DNA from: Ottowia testudinis
GTDB lineage: Bacteria > Pseudomonadota > Gammaproteobacteria > Burkholderiales > Burkholderiaceae_C
Direction of reading: 5' to 3'
Assembly (NCBI RefSeq): GCF_017498525.1
Contig: NZ_CP071796.1
Location: 992,001 to 1,056,000 of the forward strand
DNA: 64,000 nucleotides
Shown here: positions 26,114 through 33,880 of the stretch, piece after piece
Numbering within the stretch: the stretch's first letter is position 1
Layout: every line of letters begins with the position of its first letter
Program-made: the position numbers and the translations under genes
Notes under the pieces: generated by a model
What the model was told of the DNA's origin: nothing
Databases searched by the model: none
The model's input: only the letters and a program-made list of their open reading frames with translations

Positions 26114-26750
26114 CGACGCGGCTTGCGAGTGCGGCCGCGCGGCCGGCCGCTGCCCAACGCCGCGGAGCAGGCCGCCCGGGAATGCCACTGATGGGGCTTC
26201 CGCAATCCCCGGGGATCTCAAGCCAAAAGAGCCTCCAGCGCTTGCCTGAAAAGCGCGGCCAGCTATCAAAACCGTAGTTTGATCCACCACCCCGCGCGGC
26301 CGCGCGGCAGGCCGCCCCCGAAGGCCGCGAAGCAGGCCATGCGGGAGCGCCGTGGCCGGGGCCTCCGCGATCCTCGGGGATTTCAAGCCAAAAGAGCCTC
26401 CAGCGCTTGCCTGAAAAGCGCGGCCAGCTATCAAAACCGTAGTTTGCCCTGCCACCCCGCGCGGCCGCGCAGCAGGCCGCCCCCGAAGGCCGCGAAGCAG
26501 GCCATGCGGGAACGCCGTGGCCGGGGCTTCCGCGATCCCCGGGGATTTCAAGCCAAAAGAGCCTCCGGCGCTTGCCTGAAAAGCGCGGCCAGCTATCAAA
26601 ACCGCAGTTTGCCCTGCCACCCCGCGCGGCCGCGCAGCAGGCCGCCCCCGAAGGCCGCGGAGCAGGCCATGCGGGAACGCCGTGGCCGGGGTCCCCCCGG
26701 CCACTGGCGTTGTCCCCCCGGGGGGAAGGCGCCGCAGGCGACTCAGGGGG
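26069..26750. repeat. Four tandem units of about 165-167 bases between gspI and gspJ
   Basis: Each unit consists of a family 1 core (CAGCGCTTGCCTG, AAAAGCGCGGCCAGCTATC) followed by family 2 GC-rich sequence (CGCGGCCGCGCAGCAGGCCG, GGAACGCCGTGGCCGGGG, CCCCGGGGAT). Unit starts are near 26069, 26236, 26401 and 26567; the first is the most divergent and the last ends in CTCAGGGGGG at about 26750. Because the period is a multiple of three, the region has no stop codon in the gspJ frame. Confidence 0.85.
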
Positions 26751-26754
26751 GATG

Positions 26755-27117
26755 TCAATTCTTCCCCACGATGGTCGACAACTGCAGCACCGGCACGCCG
26801 CCTTCGCTGACGGCTGCCTCGACGCGGCGGAAATTGGGATTGGGCGTGGGCCGCACGATTTGCGCCACCTGGAACAAGCGCCCAGCCTGCGGGCACTCGA
26901 CCGAGGTGTCGCCGACGCCCGGCAGCTGGCGCGCCAGGCGCAGCTCGGTCAGGCGATTTTCGGCACAGATTTGAGCCAGCAGCACCGTGGCCTGGCGCCC
27001 CGCGTTGTCGGTCAGCGCGGCCGTGGCCTTGAGACCGGCCGCCAGCGCGATAGCGGTGATGGCCAGCGCGACCAGCACTTCCACCAGTGTGAAGCCGCGC
27101 CCGGCCGGCGGCCTCAT
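26755..27117 (-). CDS. gspI: Type II secretion minor pseudopilin GspI
   Basis: 120-residue pseudopilin. ATG 27117 gives a short basic leader and cleavage motif RGFTLVEVLVALAITAIALAA. The C-terminal part is GspI-like (LLAQICAENRLTELRL, and a paired Cys in VECPQAG). The start overlaps the gspH stop by four bases. It is followed by the tandem repeats rather than by gspJ directly, so translational coupling to gspJ is lost. Confidence 0.92.
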   Translation of the reverse strand: MRPPAGRGFTLVEVLVALAITAIALAAGLKATAALTDNAGRQATVLLAQICAENRLTELRLARQLPGVGDTSVECPQAGRLFQVAQIVRPTPNPNFRRVEAAVSEGGVPVLQLSTIVGKN

Positions 27118-27551
27118 GGCGCCTCCGCCGTGACGCCGAACGGCCGCAGTCCGTCGGTGGCGATTCGCAGCGGTTGCGCCGCACCGTCGCGCGCCAACAC
27201 CGCCGCCTGTGCGTCGATGATCGGGTCGGGGCCCAGCCGCAGCACCGCGTTGCCCACCGCGTGGGTGGCCGGATCGAGCCAGCGCGTGGGCAGCGGCGCG
27301 GCGCCTGGCGGCAGCCCCTGCCACGCAAAACCGCCAGGGACGGGCCGCCACACCACCGGCACGCCACTGGCGCGCGATTGGGCGCGCGCCGATTCCAGCA
27401 GCGCCGCCAGCCGATCGCCCTCGCGCGCCAGCGCGCTCGCCTCGCCATCGCGCAGCGCCAACGACGCCACGGCGGTGCCGATGGCGATGATGGCCACGAC
27501 GACCATCAGCTCAATGAGGGTGAAGCCGCCAGCGGCGTGCTTGCACGGCAA
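27114..27551 (-). CDS. gspH: Type II secretion pseudopilin GspH, start codon uncertain
   Basis: Minor pseudopilin with motif AAGGFTLIELMVVVAIIAIG and the GspH region ASLALRDGEASALAREGDRL. There is no ATG close by. TTG 27551 gives a nine-residue leader of usual length; GTG 27566 gives fourteen. Upstream codons up to 27911 encode family 2 and family 1 repeats and are not likely to be translated. As with gspJ, repeats abut the start region. Confidence 0.82.
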   Translation of the reverse strand: MPCKHAAGGFTLIELMVVVAIIAIGTAVASLALRDGEASALAREGDRLAALLESARAQSRASGVPVVWRPVPGGFAWQGLPPGAAPLPTRWLDPATHAVGNAVLRLGPDPIIDAQAAVLARDGAAQPLRIATDGLRPFGVTAEAP

Positions 27552-27589
27552 CCGCCCCAGCGCCACGCCGAACCCGCGCTGGCAGCCCC

Positions 27590-27907
27590 GCGAAAAATCG
27601 TGCCCCAACGCGGTCAAGCCGCGGCTCACTCGCGCTGGCCGCGAAGCCGGCCACCTGGGCACGCCGTGGCCGGGATTTCTCCGGTGACCGATGCTTTCAA
27701 GCCGAATCAACCCCCAGCGCTTGCCCAACCAGCGCAAGCAGCTATCGAAACCATAGTGTCCCCGGCAACCCCACTCTAACGCGGCCGCGCAGCAGGCCGC
27801 CCCCGATGGCCGCGGAGCAGGCCACCTGGGAACGCCGTGGCCGGGGTTTCCCCGGCCGCTGGCGTTGTCCCCCCGGGGGGAAGGCGCCGCAGGCGACTCA
27901 GGGGGGG
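27590..27907. repeat. Two family 2 copies with a family 1 copy between gspG and gspH
   Basis: Family 2 elements lie at about 27610-27690 (CGCGAAGCCGGCCACCTGGG) and 27781-27907 (GCCGCGGAGCAGGCCACC through CTCAGGGGGG). A family 1 core lies at 27716-27758 (CAGCGCTTGCCC, CAGCGCAAGCAGCTATC). They split gspG from gspH by about 360 bases without a gene. Confidence 0.75.
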
Positions 27908-27911
27908 GCAT

Positions 27912-28355
27912 TTACTGCCAGCTGCCAATATCGGCGTTCTTGCCCTCGCCACCGCTTTGCCCATCGGCGCCGAAGCTCATCACGTCGACCTCGCCCTTCA
28001 CGCCGGGGTTCAGATATTGGTACGGCCGGCCCCAAGGGTCGTTGGGCAGTTTTTCCAGGTAGGGCTTCCAGTTGGCGGGCGCCGGGGCGGTGGCGGGGCG
28101 GGCGACCAGCGCCTGCAAGCCCTGCTCGGCGGTCGGAAAGCGCTGGTTGTCCAGCTTGTACAGCTTGAGCGCCTGCATGATGTTGTGCACGTCGGTGCGG
28201 GCGGCGGTGGCGCGCGCGTCGTCGGTGCGGTCGAGCACGTTGGGCACGATCAGCGCCGCCAGCACGCCGATGATGACCAGCACCACCATCAGTTCGATCA
28301 GGGTGAAGCCGGCGGCGCGGCGCAGGCGGGCAATGAAGGGGCGCGAAGCGGTCAT
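27912..28355 (-). CDS. gspG: Type II secretion major pseudopilin GspG
   Basis: Main subunit of the pseudopilus, 147 residues. Prepilin motif AAGFTLIELMVVLVIIGVL; then the GspG-specific region ALKLYKLDNQRFPTAEQGLQ and the calcium-site loop near DVMSFGADGQSGGEGKNADI. It has a normal ATG start and length. It is the first gsp gene on the minus strand and diverges from gspC, with a 57-base gap for both promoters. Confidence 0.96.
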   Translation of the reverse strand: MTASRPFIARLRRAAGFTLIELMVVLVIIGVLAALIVPNVLDRTDDARATAARTDVHNIMQALKLYKLDNQRFPTAEQGLQALVARPATAPAPANWKPYLEKLPNDPWGRPYQYLNPGVKGEVDVMSFGADGQSGGEGKNADIGSWQ

Positions 28356-28412
28356 GGGTTTGGGGTGTTCAGGCGGCGAGCCGGAAAGAGGGAAGGCGGA
28401 CGGGTCGCATCA

Positions 28413-29093
28413 ATGATAATCGTCCGCCATGACATCGTCCGCGCCGTTCTCCAGGCCCTTCCCGGCATGAGCCCGCGCGTTTCTCCGCGCCTCGCGGCCG
28501 GCCTTCTGACGTTGGCGCTGTGGGCGCTGGTGGCGGGCAGTGCGCTGTTTTGGTGGCTGCGCATCGGCCAGGTGGCGGCGCCGCTGCAGGCGCCGCTGGC
28601 CGGTGGGCCATCGGCGGCGGCGGTGGACGGCTTGCAGGTGGCGCGCGCGCTGGGCGCCGCGCCGGCCGCGCAGGCGGCTGCGCCAGCCGCGCCGGATGTG
28701 GCCGGGCGGCTGGCGTTGCGCGGCATCGTGACCCACGACGGCCGCGGCGCGGCGCTGATCGCCGTCGACGGCAAGCCGGCGCGTCCGGTGCGCGTCGGGG
28801 CGCTGCTTGAAGGCGTGGAGGGCGATTGGCACGTGCGTTCGGTGGCGCCGCACGCGGCGGTGCTGGTGGCCGGCGGCCGCGAGTTGCGGCTGGAGATGCC
28901 GCCGCTGGCGCGGCGCTCGAGCGCTGGCGATGCGGCGCAGGGTCACCCCGTCATGGTGCCGCCCCCAATGCCGGGCCAGCCAGGCGGCACGCCGCTGCCG
29001 CTGCCGCCGCCAACGTATGTGCCGCCCATGCCGCCGGGCGCGGCTTTGCCGCCGCCGGCACCCGGAATGGGCTCGGGACCGGCGCGAAACTAG
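28413..29093 (+). CDS. gspC: Type II secretion protein GspC
   Basis: Inner-membrane protein that connects the platform to the secretin, 226 residues from ATG 28413 (ATG 28467 gives 208). A short cytoplasmic end, one membrane helix (AAGLLTLALWALVAGSALFWW) and an HR domain (GRLALRGIVTHDGRGAALIAVDG is the core, ending LRLEMP) are visible. The C-terminus is a proline/glycine-rich tail (residues 175-226) in place of a PDZ or coiled-coil domain. It is divergent from gspG. Confidence 0.85.
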   Translation: MIIVRHDIVRAVLQALPGMSPRVSPRLAAGLLTLALWALVAGSALFWWLRIGQVAAPLQAPLAGGPSAAAVDGLQVARALGAAPAAQAAAPAAPDVAGRLALRGIVTHDGRGAALIAVDGKPARPVRVGALLEGVEGDWHVRSVAPHAAVLVAGGRELRLEMPPLARRSSAGDAAQGHPVMVPPPMPGQPGGTPLPLPPPTYVPPMPPGAALPPPAPGMGSGPARN

Positions 29094-29111
29094 CCCCCCG
29101 GATTTCAAATA

Positions 29112-29158
29112 AAAATGGCTCTTGCGCCCACCAGTCAAGCGCAAGCAGCTATTAAAAG
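29112..29158 (+). repeat. Dispersed repeat family 1, between gspC and ilvA
   Basis: CTCTTGCGCCCACCAGTC followed by CAAGCGCAAGCAGCTATT, located between two convergent genes. Confidence 0.7.
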
Positions 29159-29207
29159 CGAAGCGCCATGGGTGGCTGGGCACACGGCCCGCGCGCGGCG
29201 GCGCAGG

Positions 29208-30788
29208 TCATGCCTGCAGAAATAGCCGGTAGGCTGGGTTGCTGGTTTCCTCGGCCCAGGAATAGCCGAGTTCGTCCAGAAAGCGGTGAAAGGCCGCGTC
29301 GTCGCTTTGCGGCACCTGCATGCCGACCAGGATGTGGCCGTGGTCGGCGCCTTCGTGGCGGTAGTTGAACAGGCTGATGTTCCAGCTCGGCTGCATCAGG
29401 CGCAGGAACTTCATCAGCGCGCCGGGCCGCTCGGGGAAGACGAAGCGCAGCAGCCGCTCGTCGTGCGCCAGCGGCGAGCGGCCGCCGATCATGTAGCGCA
29501 CGTGTTCCTTGGCCAGCTCGTTGTGCGTCAAATCGAGCGCGCCGAAGCCGGCTTTCTCGAACGCCGCCGCGATGCGCGGCGATTCGCCCCGGCCGGCGGT
29601 GGTCAAGCCAACGAACACATGGGCGTGGCCGTGCTCGGCCGCGTCGCTGATGCGGTAGTTGAACTCGGTCACGTTGCGCGGGCCGCCTGGCAGGCCGCCG
29701 ATGACTTCAAGGAAGCGGCGAAAGCTGCCGCGCGCTTCCGGGATGGTGACGGCGAACAGCGCCTCGCGCTCTTCGCCCACCTCGGCGCGCTCGGCGACAA
29801 AGCGCAGGCGGTCGAAGTTCATGTTGGCGCCCGACAGGATGGCGACGTAGCTCTCGCCCTTGGTTTTGTGCGTGGCCACATACTGTTTGACGGCGGCCAC
29901 CGCCATGGCGCCGGAGGGCTCGACGATGCTGCGGGTGTCGATGAACACGTCCTTGATGGCGGCGCACACGGCGTCGGTGTCGACGGTGATGAACTCGTCC
30001 ACCACCCGGCTGGCGATGCGGAAGGTTTCATCGCCCACGCGCTTGACGGCCGTGCCGTCGGCGAACAGACCGACGTCGGGCAGCGTGACCAGCTGCCCCC
30101 GGCCGACCGACTGCGCCATGGCGTCGGAGTCGCGCATCTGCACGCCAATCACCTTGATCTCGGGCCGCACCGCCTTGATGTAGGCGCCCACGCCGCTGAT
30201 CAGCCCGCCGCCGCCAATCGCCAGGAACACCGCCGCCAGCGGCCCCTGGTGCTGGCGCAGGATTTCCATGCCGATGGTGCCCTGGCCGGCGATGACCAGC
30301 GGGTCGTCGAACGGATGGATGAAGGTCAGGCCCTGCTCGGTCTGCAGCTTCACCGCGTGCTCGTAGGCGTCGGAATAGCTGTCGCCCGCCAGCACCACCT
30401 CGCCGCCCAGCGCGCGCACGGCGTCGACCTTGACCTGCGGCGTGGTGGTGGGCATGACGATCACGGCGCGGCTGCTCAAGCGTTGCCCGGCCAGCGCCAC
30501 GCCCTGCGCGTGGTTGCCGGCGCTGGCGCAGATGACGCCCTTGGTCAACTGCTCGGGCGACAAGTGCGCCATCTTGTTATAGGCGCCGCGCAGCTTGAAG
30601 CTGAACACCGGCTGCTGGTCCTCACGCTTGAGCAGCACCTTGTTGTGCAGCCGGCGGCTGAGCGACCGCGCGGGATCGAGGTGCGATTCAATGGCGACGT
30701 CGTACACGCGCGCCGTCAGCACCTGCTTGAGGTAGTCGGTGGCGGTCAAGGGGGCGGACGGCGCGGCCGCGGCGGCAGAGGAGGGCAT
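29208..30788 (-). CDS. ilvA: Threonine ammonia-lyase, biosynthetic
   Basis: PLP enzyme that turns threonine into 2-oxobutanoate, the first step of isoleucine synthesis. It has 526 residues. The catalytic domain contains KREDQQPVFSFKLRGAYN with PLP-binding Lys65, and glycine-rich phosphate loop GGGGLISG. The C-terminal part has two ACT-like regulatory domains (LFAVTIPEARGSFRRFLEVIG and FVFPERPGALMKFL), so isoleucine/valine feedback is expected. ATG 30788 gives an Ala/Pro-rich N-terminus. Upstream lie a family 2 repeat and the sRNA candidate. Confidence 0.95.
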   Translation of the reverse strand: MPSSAAAAAPSAPLTATDYLKQVLTARVYDVAIESHLDPARSLSRRLHNKVLLKREDQQPVFSFKLRGAYNKMAHLSPEQLTKGVICASAGNHAQGVALAGQRLSSRAVIVMPTTTPQVKVDAVRALGGEVVLAGDSYSDAYEHAVKLQTEQGLTFIHPFDDPLVIAGQGTIGMEILRQHQGPLAAVFLAIGGGGLISGVGAYIKAVRPEIKVIGVQMRDSDAMAQSVGRGQLVTLPDVGLFADGTAVKRVGDETFRIASRVVDEFITVDTDAVCAAIKDVFIDTRSIVEPSGAMAVAAVKQYVATHKTKGESYVAILSGANMNFDRLRFVAERAEVGEEREALFAVTIPEARGSFRRFLEVIGGLPGGPRNVTEFNYRISDAAEHGHAHVFVGLTTAGRGESPRIAAAFEKAGFGALDLTHNELAKEHVRYMIGGRSPLAHDERLLRFVFPERPGALMKFLRLMQPSWNISLFNYRHEGADHGHILVGMQVPQSDDAAFHRFLDELGYSWAEETSNPAYRLFLQA

Positions 30789-30854
30789 GGGGGAACCGGC
30801 GTTGAAAGCAGCGTCGGATCATACGGGCCGCGCTGCCGGCGCCAATCGCCAGCT

Positions 30855-30942
30855 CGAGTGGCCGCGGAGCAGGCCATCGGGTGCGTCCCCCTCCCGCGGG
30901 AGGGAGGAAGGCGCCGCAGGCGCCACGGGGGGTGACATCCAC
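30855..30942. repeat. GC-rich dispersed repeat (family 2) upstream of ilvA
   Basis: GCCGCGGAGCAGGCCATC, CCTCCCGCGGGAGGG and GCGCCGCAGGCGCCACGGGG in the family order. It sits between ilvA and the terminator of the sRNA candidate. Confidence 0.65.
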
Positions 30943-30953
30943 TGCGGTGCAGC

Positions 30954-31048
30954 AAAAAAAAGCCCCGGCACCAGGGTGCCGGGGCTTGAATCCACCTTTT
31001 GAAGGGGTGGAGGAGACAAGCGGGGCAGGTTAATCACACACCTGCATG
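30954..31048 (-). ncRNA. Candidate small RNA of about 95 nt with three stem-loops
   Basis: Read on the minus strand: a promoter-like TTGCCG (31085-31080) and TACACT (31060-31055) with a 19-base spacer; hairpin 1 GCAGGT/ACCTGC (31045-31025); an unpaired C/T-rich linker containing GTCTCC; hairpin 2 TCCACC/GGTGGA (31011-30991); and an intrinsic terminator GCCCCGGCAC/GTGCCGGGGC with eight T (30987-30954). The linker and start of hairpin 2 (TCTCCTCC) are complementary to Shine-Dalgarno sequences. No reading frame of note is present. An ilvA leader is an alternative. Confidence 0.55.
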
Positions 31049-31209
31049 GGGCGAAGTGTATGCGAAAAGCACGCTCGTTCGGCAAGTTTTGTTGCGATGC
31101 AGCAAGTGCTGCCGCCTCAAAGCGTGGGTTTTGCCTCAGAAGGGGTGTGCCGCGCGGCGAATCCGCTACGCTAGCGCCTCATTTTTCACACCAAAAAAAG
31201 GGCGCGCAC

Positions 31210-31662
31210 ATGGAATGCACCGTGAGTTGGACAGGCGCGGCGGGCACGCGATCGGGCATGGGCTTCGTGGCCGAGACGGGTTCTGGCCACATCATCGCCA
31301 TGGACGGCGCCACCGATGCCGCCAAACCCGGCAACGGCGGCCAAAACCTGGCCCCGCGCCCCATGGAAACCGTGCTGGCCGGCACCGGCGGCTGCACCGC
31401 CTACGACGTGGTGTTGATCTTGAAGCGCGGGCGCCACGACGTGCGCGGCTGCTCCGTCAAGCTGACCAGCGAGCGCGCCCCCGAAGACCCCAAGGTGTTC
31501 ACCCGAATTCACATGCACTTCACCGTGACCGGCAAGGGCTTGACCGCCAGCGCCGTGGAGCGCGCCATCGCGCTGAGCCACGAAAAATACTGCTCGGCCT
31601 CCATCATGCTGGGCAAGACGGCCGAGATCAGCACCTCGTTCGAGCTGGTGGCGGTGGATTGA
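31210..31662 (+). CDS. OsmC/Ohr family protein
   Basis: 150-residue protein of the OsmC superfamily, likely thiol-dependent peroxidase or a YhfA-type member. The two Cys positions of the family are present in ETVLAGTGGCTAYDVV and in SHEKYCSASIML. ATG 31210 starts the conserved MECTVSWTG strand; the longer frame upstream covers the sRNA promoter and is rejected. The single-domain, cytoplasmic form without signal peptide resembles YhfA more than the inducible Ohr. Confidence 0.88.
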   Translation: MECTVSWTGAAGTRSGMGFVAETGSGHIIAMDGATDAAKPGNGGQNLAPRPMETVLAGTGGCTAYDVVLILKRGRHDVRGCSVKLTSERAPEDPKVFTRIHMHFTVTGKGLTASAVERAIALSHEKYCSASIMLGKTAEISTSFELVAVD

Positions 31663-31680
31663 TGTGCTAAAAGCGCTCTG

Positions 31681-31712
31681 AAAAACATAGCTTCTTGCGC
31701 TTGATGGGCAAG
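31681..31712 (-). repeat. Dispersed repeat family 1, next to the IS30 element
   Basis: ATAGCTTCTTGCGCTTGATG and GGCAAGG end about eight bases before the left IS30 terminus, so the element inserted beside or within a repeat. Confidence 0.6.
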
Positions 31713-31719
31713 GGTAGAT

Positions 31720-32812
31720 TCAAGTCCAAGTGCAACCTCGATTCAATGCACGGAGTCATTGGTGTGTGTCAATTGCTGCATGTGCTGTGCATAGACTTCA
31801 AGCGGTGAGCGGTAGCCTAGGGTCATTCTGGGGCGGCCATTGAGCTCATCAGCCACGGCATCGAGTTGCTGCTGTGTATAGCCGCTCAGATCGGTACCTT
31901 TTGGGAAGTACTGGCGCAGCAGTCCGTTGGTGTTCTCGTTGCTGCCCCTCTGCCAGGGGCTGTAGGGATCGCAGAAGTACACCTTCATGCCCGTGTTCTG
32001 GCTCAACTTGGCGTGTTCGGCCATCTCCGAGCCCCGGTCATAGGTCAGGCTCTGGCGCATGGGCGCTGCAATGCCATTGAGCTTGTCGCTGAAGGCCTGC
32101 AGCACGTGCGCAGCCGTGGCTGGATGGGGGTGAGGCAGCTTGACCAGCACCACCAGACGCGTGGTGCGCTCGACCAAGGTGCCGATGGCGCTGGCGTTGG
32201 CCGCTCCCTTGATGAGATCACCTTCCCAATGACCGGGAAGCTGACGATCCTCGACTTGCGGCGGACGCACGTGGATGCTCATCATCTGCTGCATCTCTGC
32301 GCGTCGGTCCACTCCCTTGGAGCGCGGCCAGCGCTTGGCGCCAGCCATGCGCAGACACGACACCAACTCCTTTTGAGCTCGCCTCTGGGCTGGGCATAGA
32401 TGCAGGTGTAAATGCTCTCGTGTGACACGCTCTGGCGCCTGTCGTGCGGGTGGAGATTCTTCAGGTGCCCGGCAATCTGCTGGGGCGACCAGCGCTGGCG
32501 CAGATGGTCGCACACGAGTTGAAACAGTGCGCCATCGCGGTGCAGCTTCGGCAAAGGGCGGGCAAAGCGCCTGCGCCTGTCGCTGCGCTGCTGGGCGTAT
32601 TTGGAGATGTAGCCATGGGCACCACCATTGCGCTGGCATTCACGACTGATGGTGCTCTTGTGGCGCCCCAGCGCCCTTGCTATAGCGCTTTGGCTCAGCC
32701 CTTGTTGCAAGCCCAGCGCTATCGCATGGCGCTCCATCTCTGTGATCTGTTGGTAAGCTCTTTGGGTCATAGGGTACTCAATTCTGATGGGGGTGTTGCA
32801 CTTCAGATTTGA
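31720..32812 (-). mobile_element. IS30-family insertion sequence
   Basis: About 1.09 kb with imperfect terminal inverted repeats: TCAAGTCCAAGTGCAAC at the left and, inverted, TCAAATCTGAAGTGCAAC at the right. A single IS30-type transposase gene fills it. I see no clear target duplication. Confidence 0.85.
31743..32770 (-). pseudogene. IS30-family transposase with one frameshift
   Basis: The N-terminal half (from ATG 32770) has the IS30 helix-turn-helix (AIALGLQQGLSQSAIARALG, HKSTISREC) and breaks after RGELK. The C-terminal half resumes in another frame as KELVSCLRMAGAKRW and carries the DDE integrase core (HWEGDLIKGA, LTYDRGSEMAEH, YSPWQRGSNENTNGLLR). The switch is at a run of four A near 32373, where five would restore the frame. 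Programmed slippage or sequencing error cannot be excluded. Confidence 0.85.
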
Positions 32813-32861
32813 GGCCGCCAAGCGCTGGAGCCAGTTTTTCATGTGAAACCAGCGCCGCCGC

Positions 32862-32990
32862 CTGATGGCCGCGGAGCAGGCCACGCAGGAACGCCGTGGC
32901 CGGGGTTTCCCCGGCCGCCAGCGTTGTCCCCTCGGGGGAAGGCGCGTCAGCGCCACAGGGGGGACAGATTCTTCGCCACAGGGGGGTCAG
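32862..32990. repeat. GC-rich family 2 copy with a short tandem duplication, downstream of coq7
   Basis: GCCGCGGAGCAGGCCACG, GGAACGCCGTGGCCGGGG and CCCTCGGGGGAAGGCGC are followed by GCCACAGGGGGG-N-CAGATTCTT occurring twice in a row (about 32950-32998). The second repeat unit runs into the coq7 stop codon, so the last coq7 codons (RI, stop) come from repeat sequence. Confidence 0.7.
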
Positions 32991-33622
32991 ATTCTTTGCG
33001 CGACGGTGGTCATCACCTTGGCGGCCAGGCGCATCAGACCGCGCGCCGGTGCCGGCAGCGGCGCGCCGCCGCGCTCAAGTGCGTCGTCGGCGTGGCGCGC
33101 CTCGTCTTCCTTCATCTGCGCCACGATGGCACGCGACGCAGTGTCGCCAGAGGGCAGGCGATCCATATGGCGGGCCAAATGCGCCTCCACCTGGCGCTCG
33201 GTTTCCACCACAAAACCCAGGCTCAGGCGTTCGCCGCCCACGCGCGCGGCCAGCAGCCCGATGCCGAAAGCGCCGGCATACCACAGCGGATTGAGCAGCG
33301 AGACGCGGTCGCCCAACTCGTCCAGGCGCTCACGCGTCCAGGCCAGGTGGTCGGTTTCCTCGCGCGCCGCGGCGTCGAGGTGACGGCGCAAATCGGGGTT
33401 GGCCGTGCCCAGCGCCTGCGCGGTGTACAGCGCCTGGGCGCAAATCTCACCCACGTGATTGACGCGCATCAGGGCGCTTGATAGCCTGCGCTCACTTTCG
33501 GTTAGAGTGTTTCCTGTGGCCGCTTTTGAAGCCGGATTAGCGCGTGCAGCCTGAGGCGGCGAAAAAAGAGTGCGCAAGCTGCTGTCGATGGCAGTCAGCA
33601 GGCGGTCGGTGATTCTGAGCAT
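32987..33622 (-). CDS. coq7: 3-demethoxyubiquinol 3-hydroxylase Coq7
   Basis: Di-iron hydroxylase of ubiquinone synthesis, 211 residues. The ferritin-like ligand set is visible: [32 protein letters not shown] and [11 protein letters not shown], matching the E, ExxH, E, ExxH pattern. ATG 33622 ([13 protein letters not shown]) is preferred over the longer frame. The C-terminus ends in a repeat-derived sequence but keeps the typical [12 protein letters not shown] end. Confidence 0.94.
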   Translation of the reverse strand: MLRITDRLLTAIDSSLRTLFSPPQAARANPASKAATGNTLTESERRLSSALMRVNHVGEICAQALYTAQALGTANPDLRRHLDAAAREETDHLAWTRERLDELGDRVSLLNPLWYAGAFGIGLLAARVGGERLSLGFVVETERQVEAHLARHMDRLPSGDTASRAIVAQMKEDEARHADDALERGGAPLPAPARGLMRLAAKVMTTVAQRI

Positions 33623-33880
33623 GACCCCATGGTACGCGGCTCCAATGCTAAAAACCGGCCAAAATCCTTGATCCGGCAAGCCCAAGCCATCGTTGCCACG
33701 GTGCAACAACATAAGGGAAAACCCTCGGTCGTGAGGTATGAGCGTCATAGAATCGGCATGCATCCGGAGTTCAATCAAGCTTCCGGTGGCGTGGCGACAG
33801 GCGAAAAGTGGTTGTATCGCAACTGCCAAGCGTCGCTTCAAAGCCTGATTCGCATCTCAAATTTTCTTGGAGAACCTGCA

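Noticed and set aside
26069..26750. Possible CRISPR-like array
   Set aside because: The repeated unit is the full 165 bases with no short repeat/unique spacer pattern, and no cas genes are nearby.
25373..27448. A 691-codon minus-strand frame suggesting a GspJ with a long repetitive N-terminus
   Set aside because: The extension consists of tandem intergenic repeats and antisense or out-of-frame gspI and gspH sequence; a prepilin leader must be short for peptidase processing.
27912..29093. A longer gspC reading frame starting at 27837
   Set aside because: The upstream part is the antisense of gspG; a membrane helix and start at 28413 or 28467 match the family.
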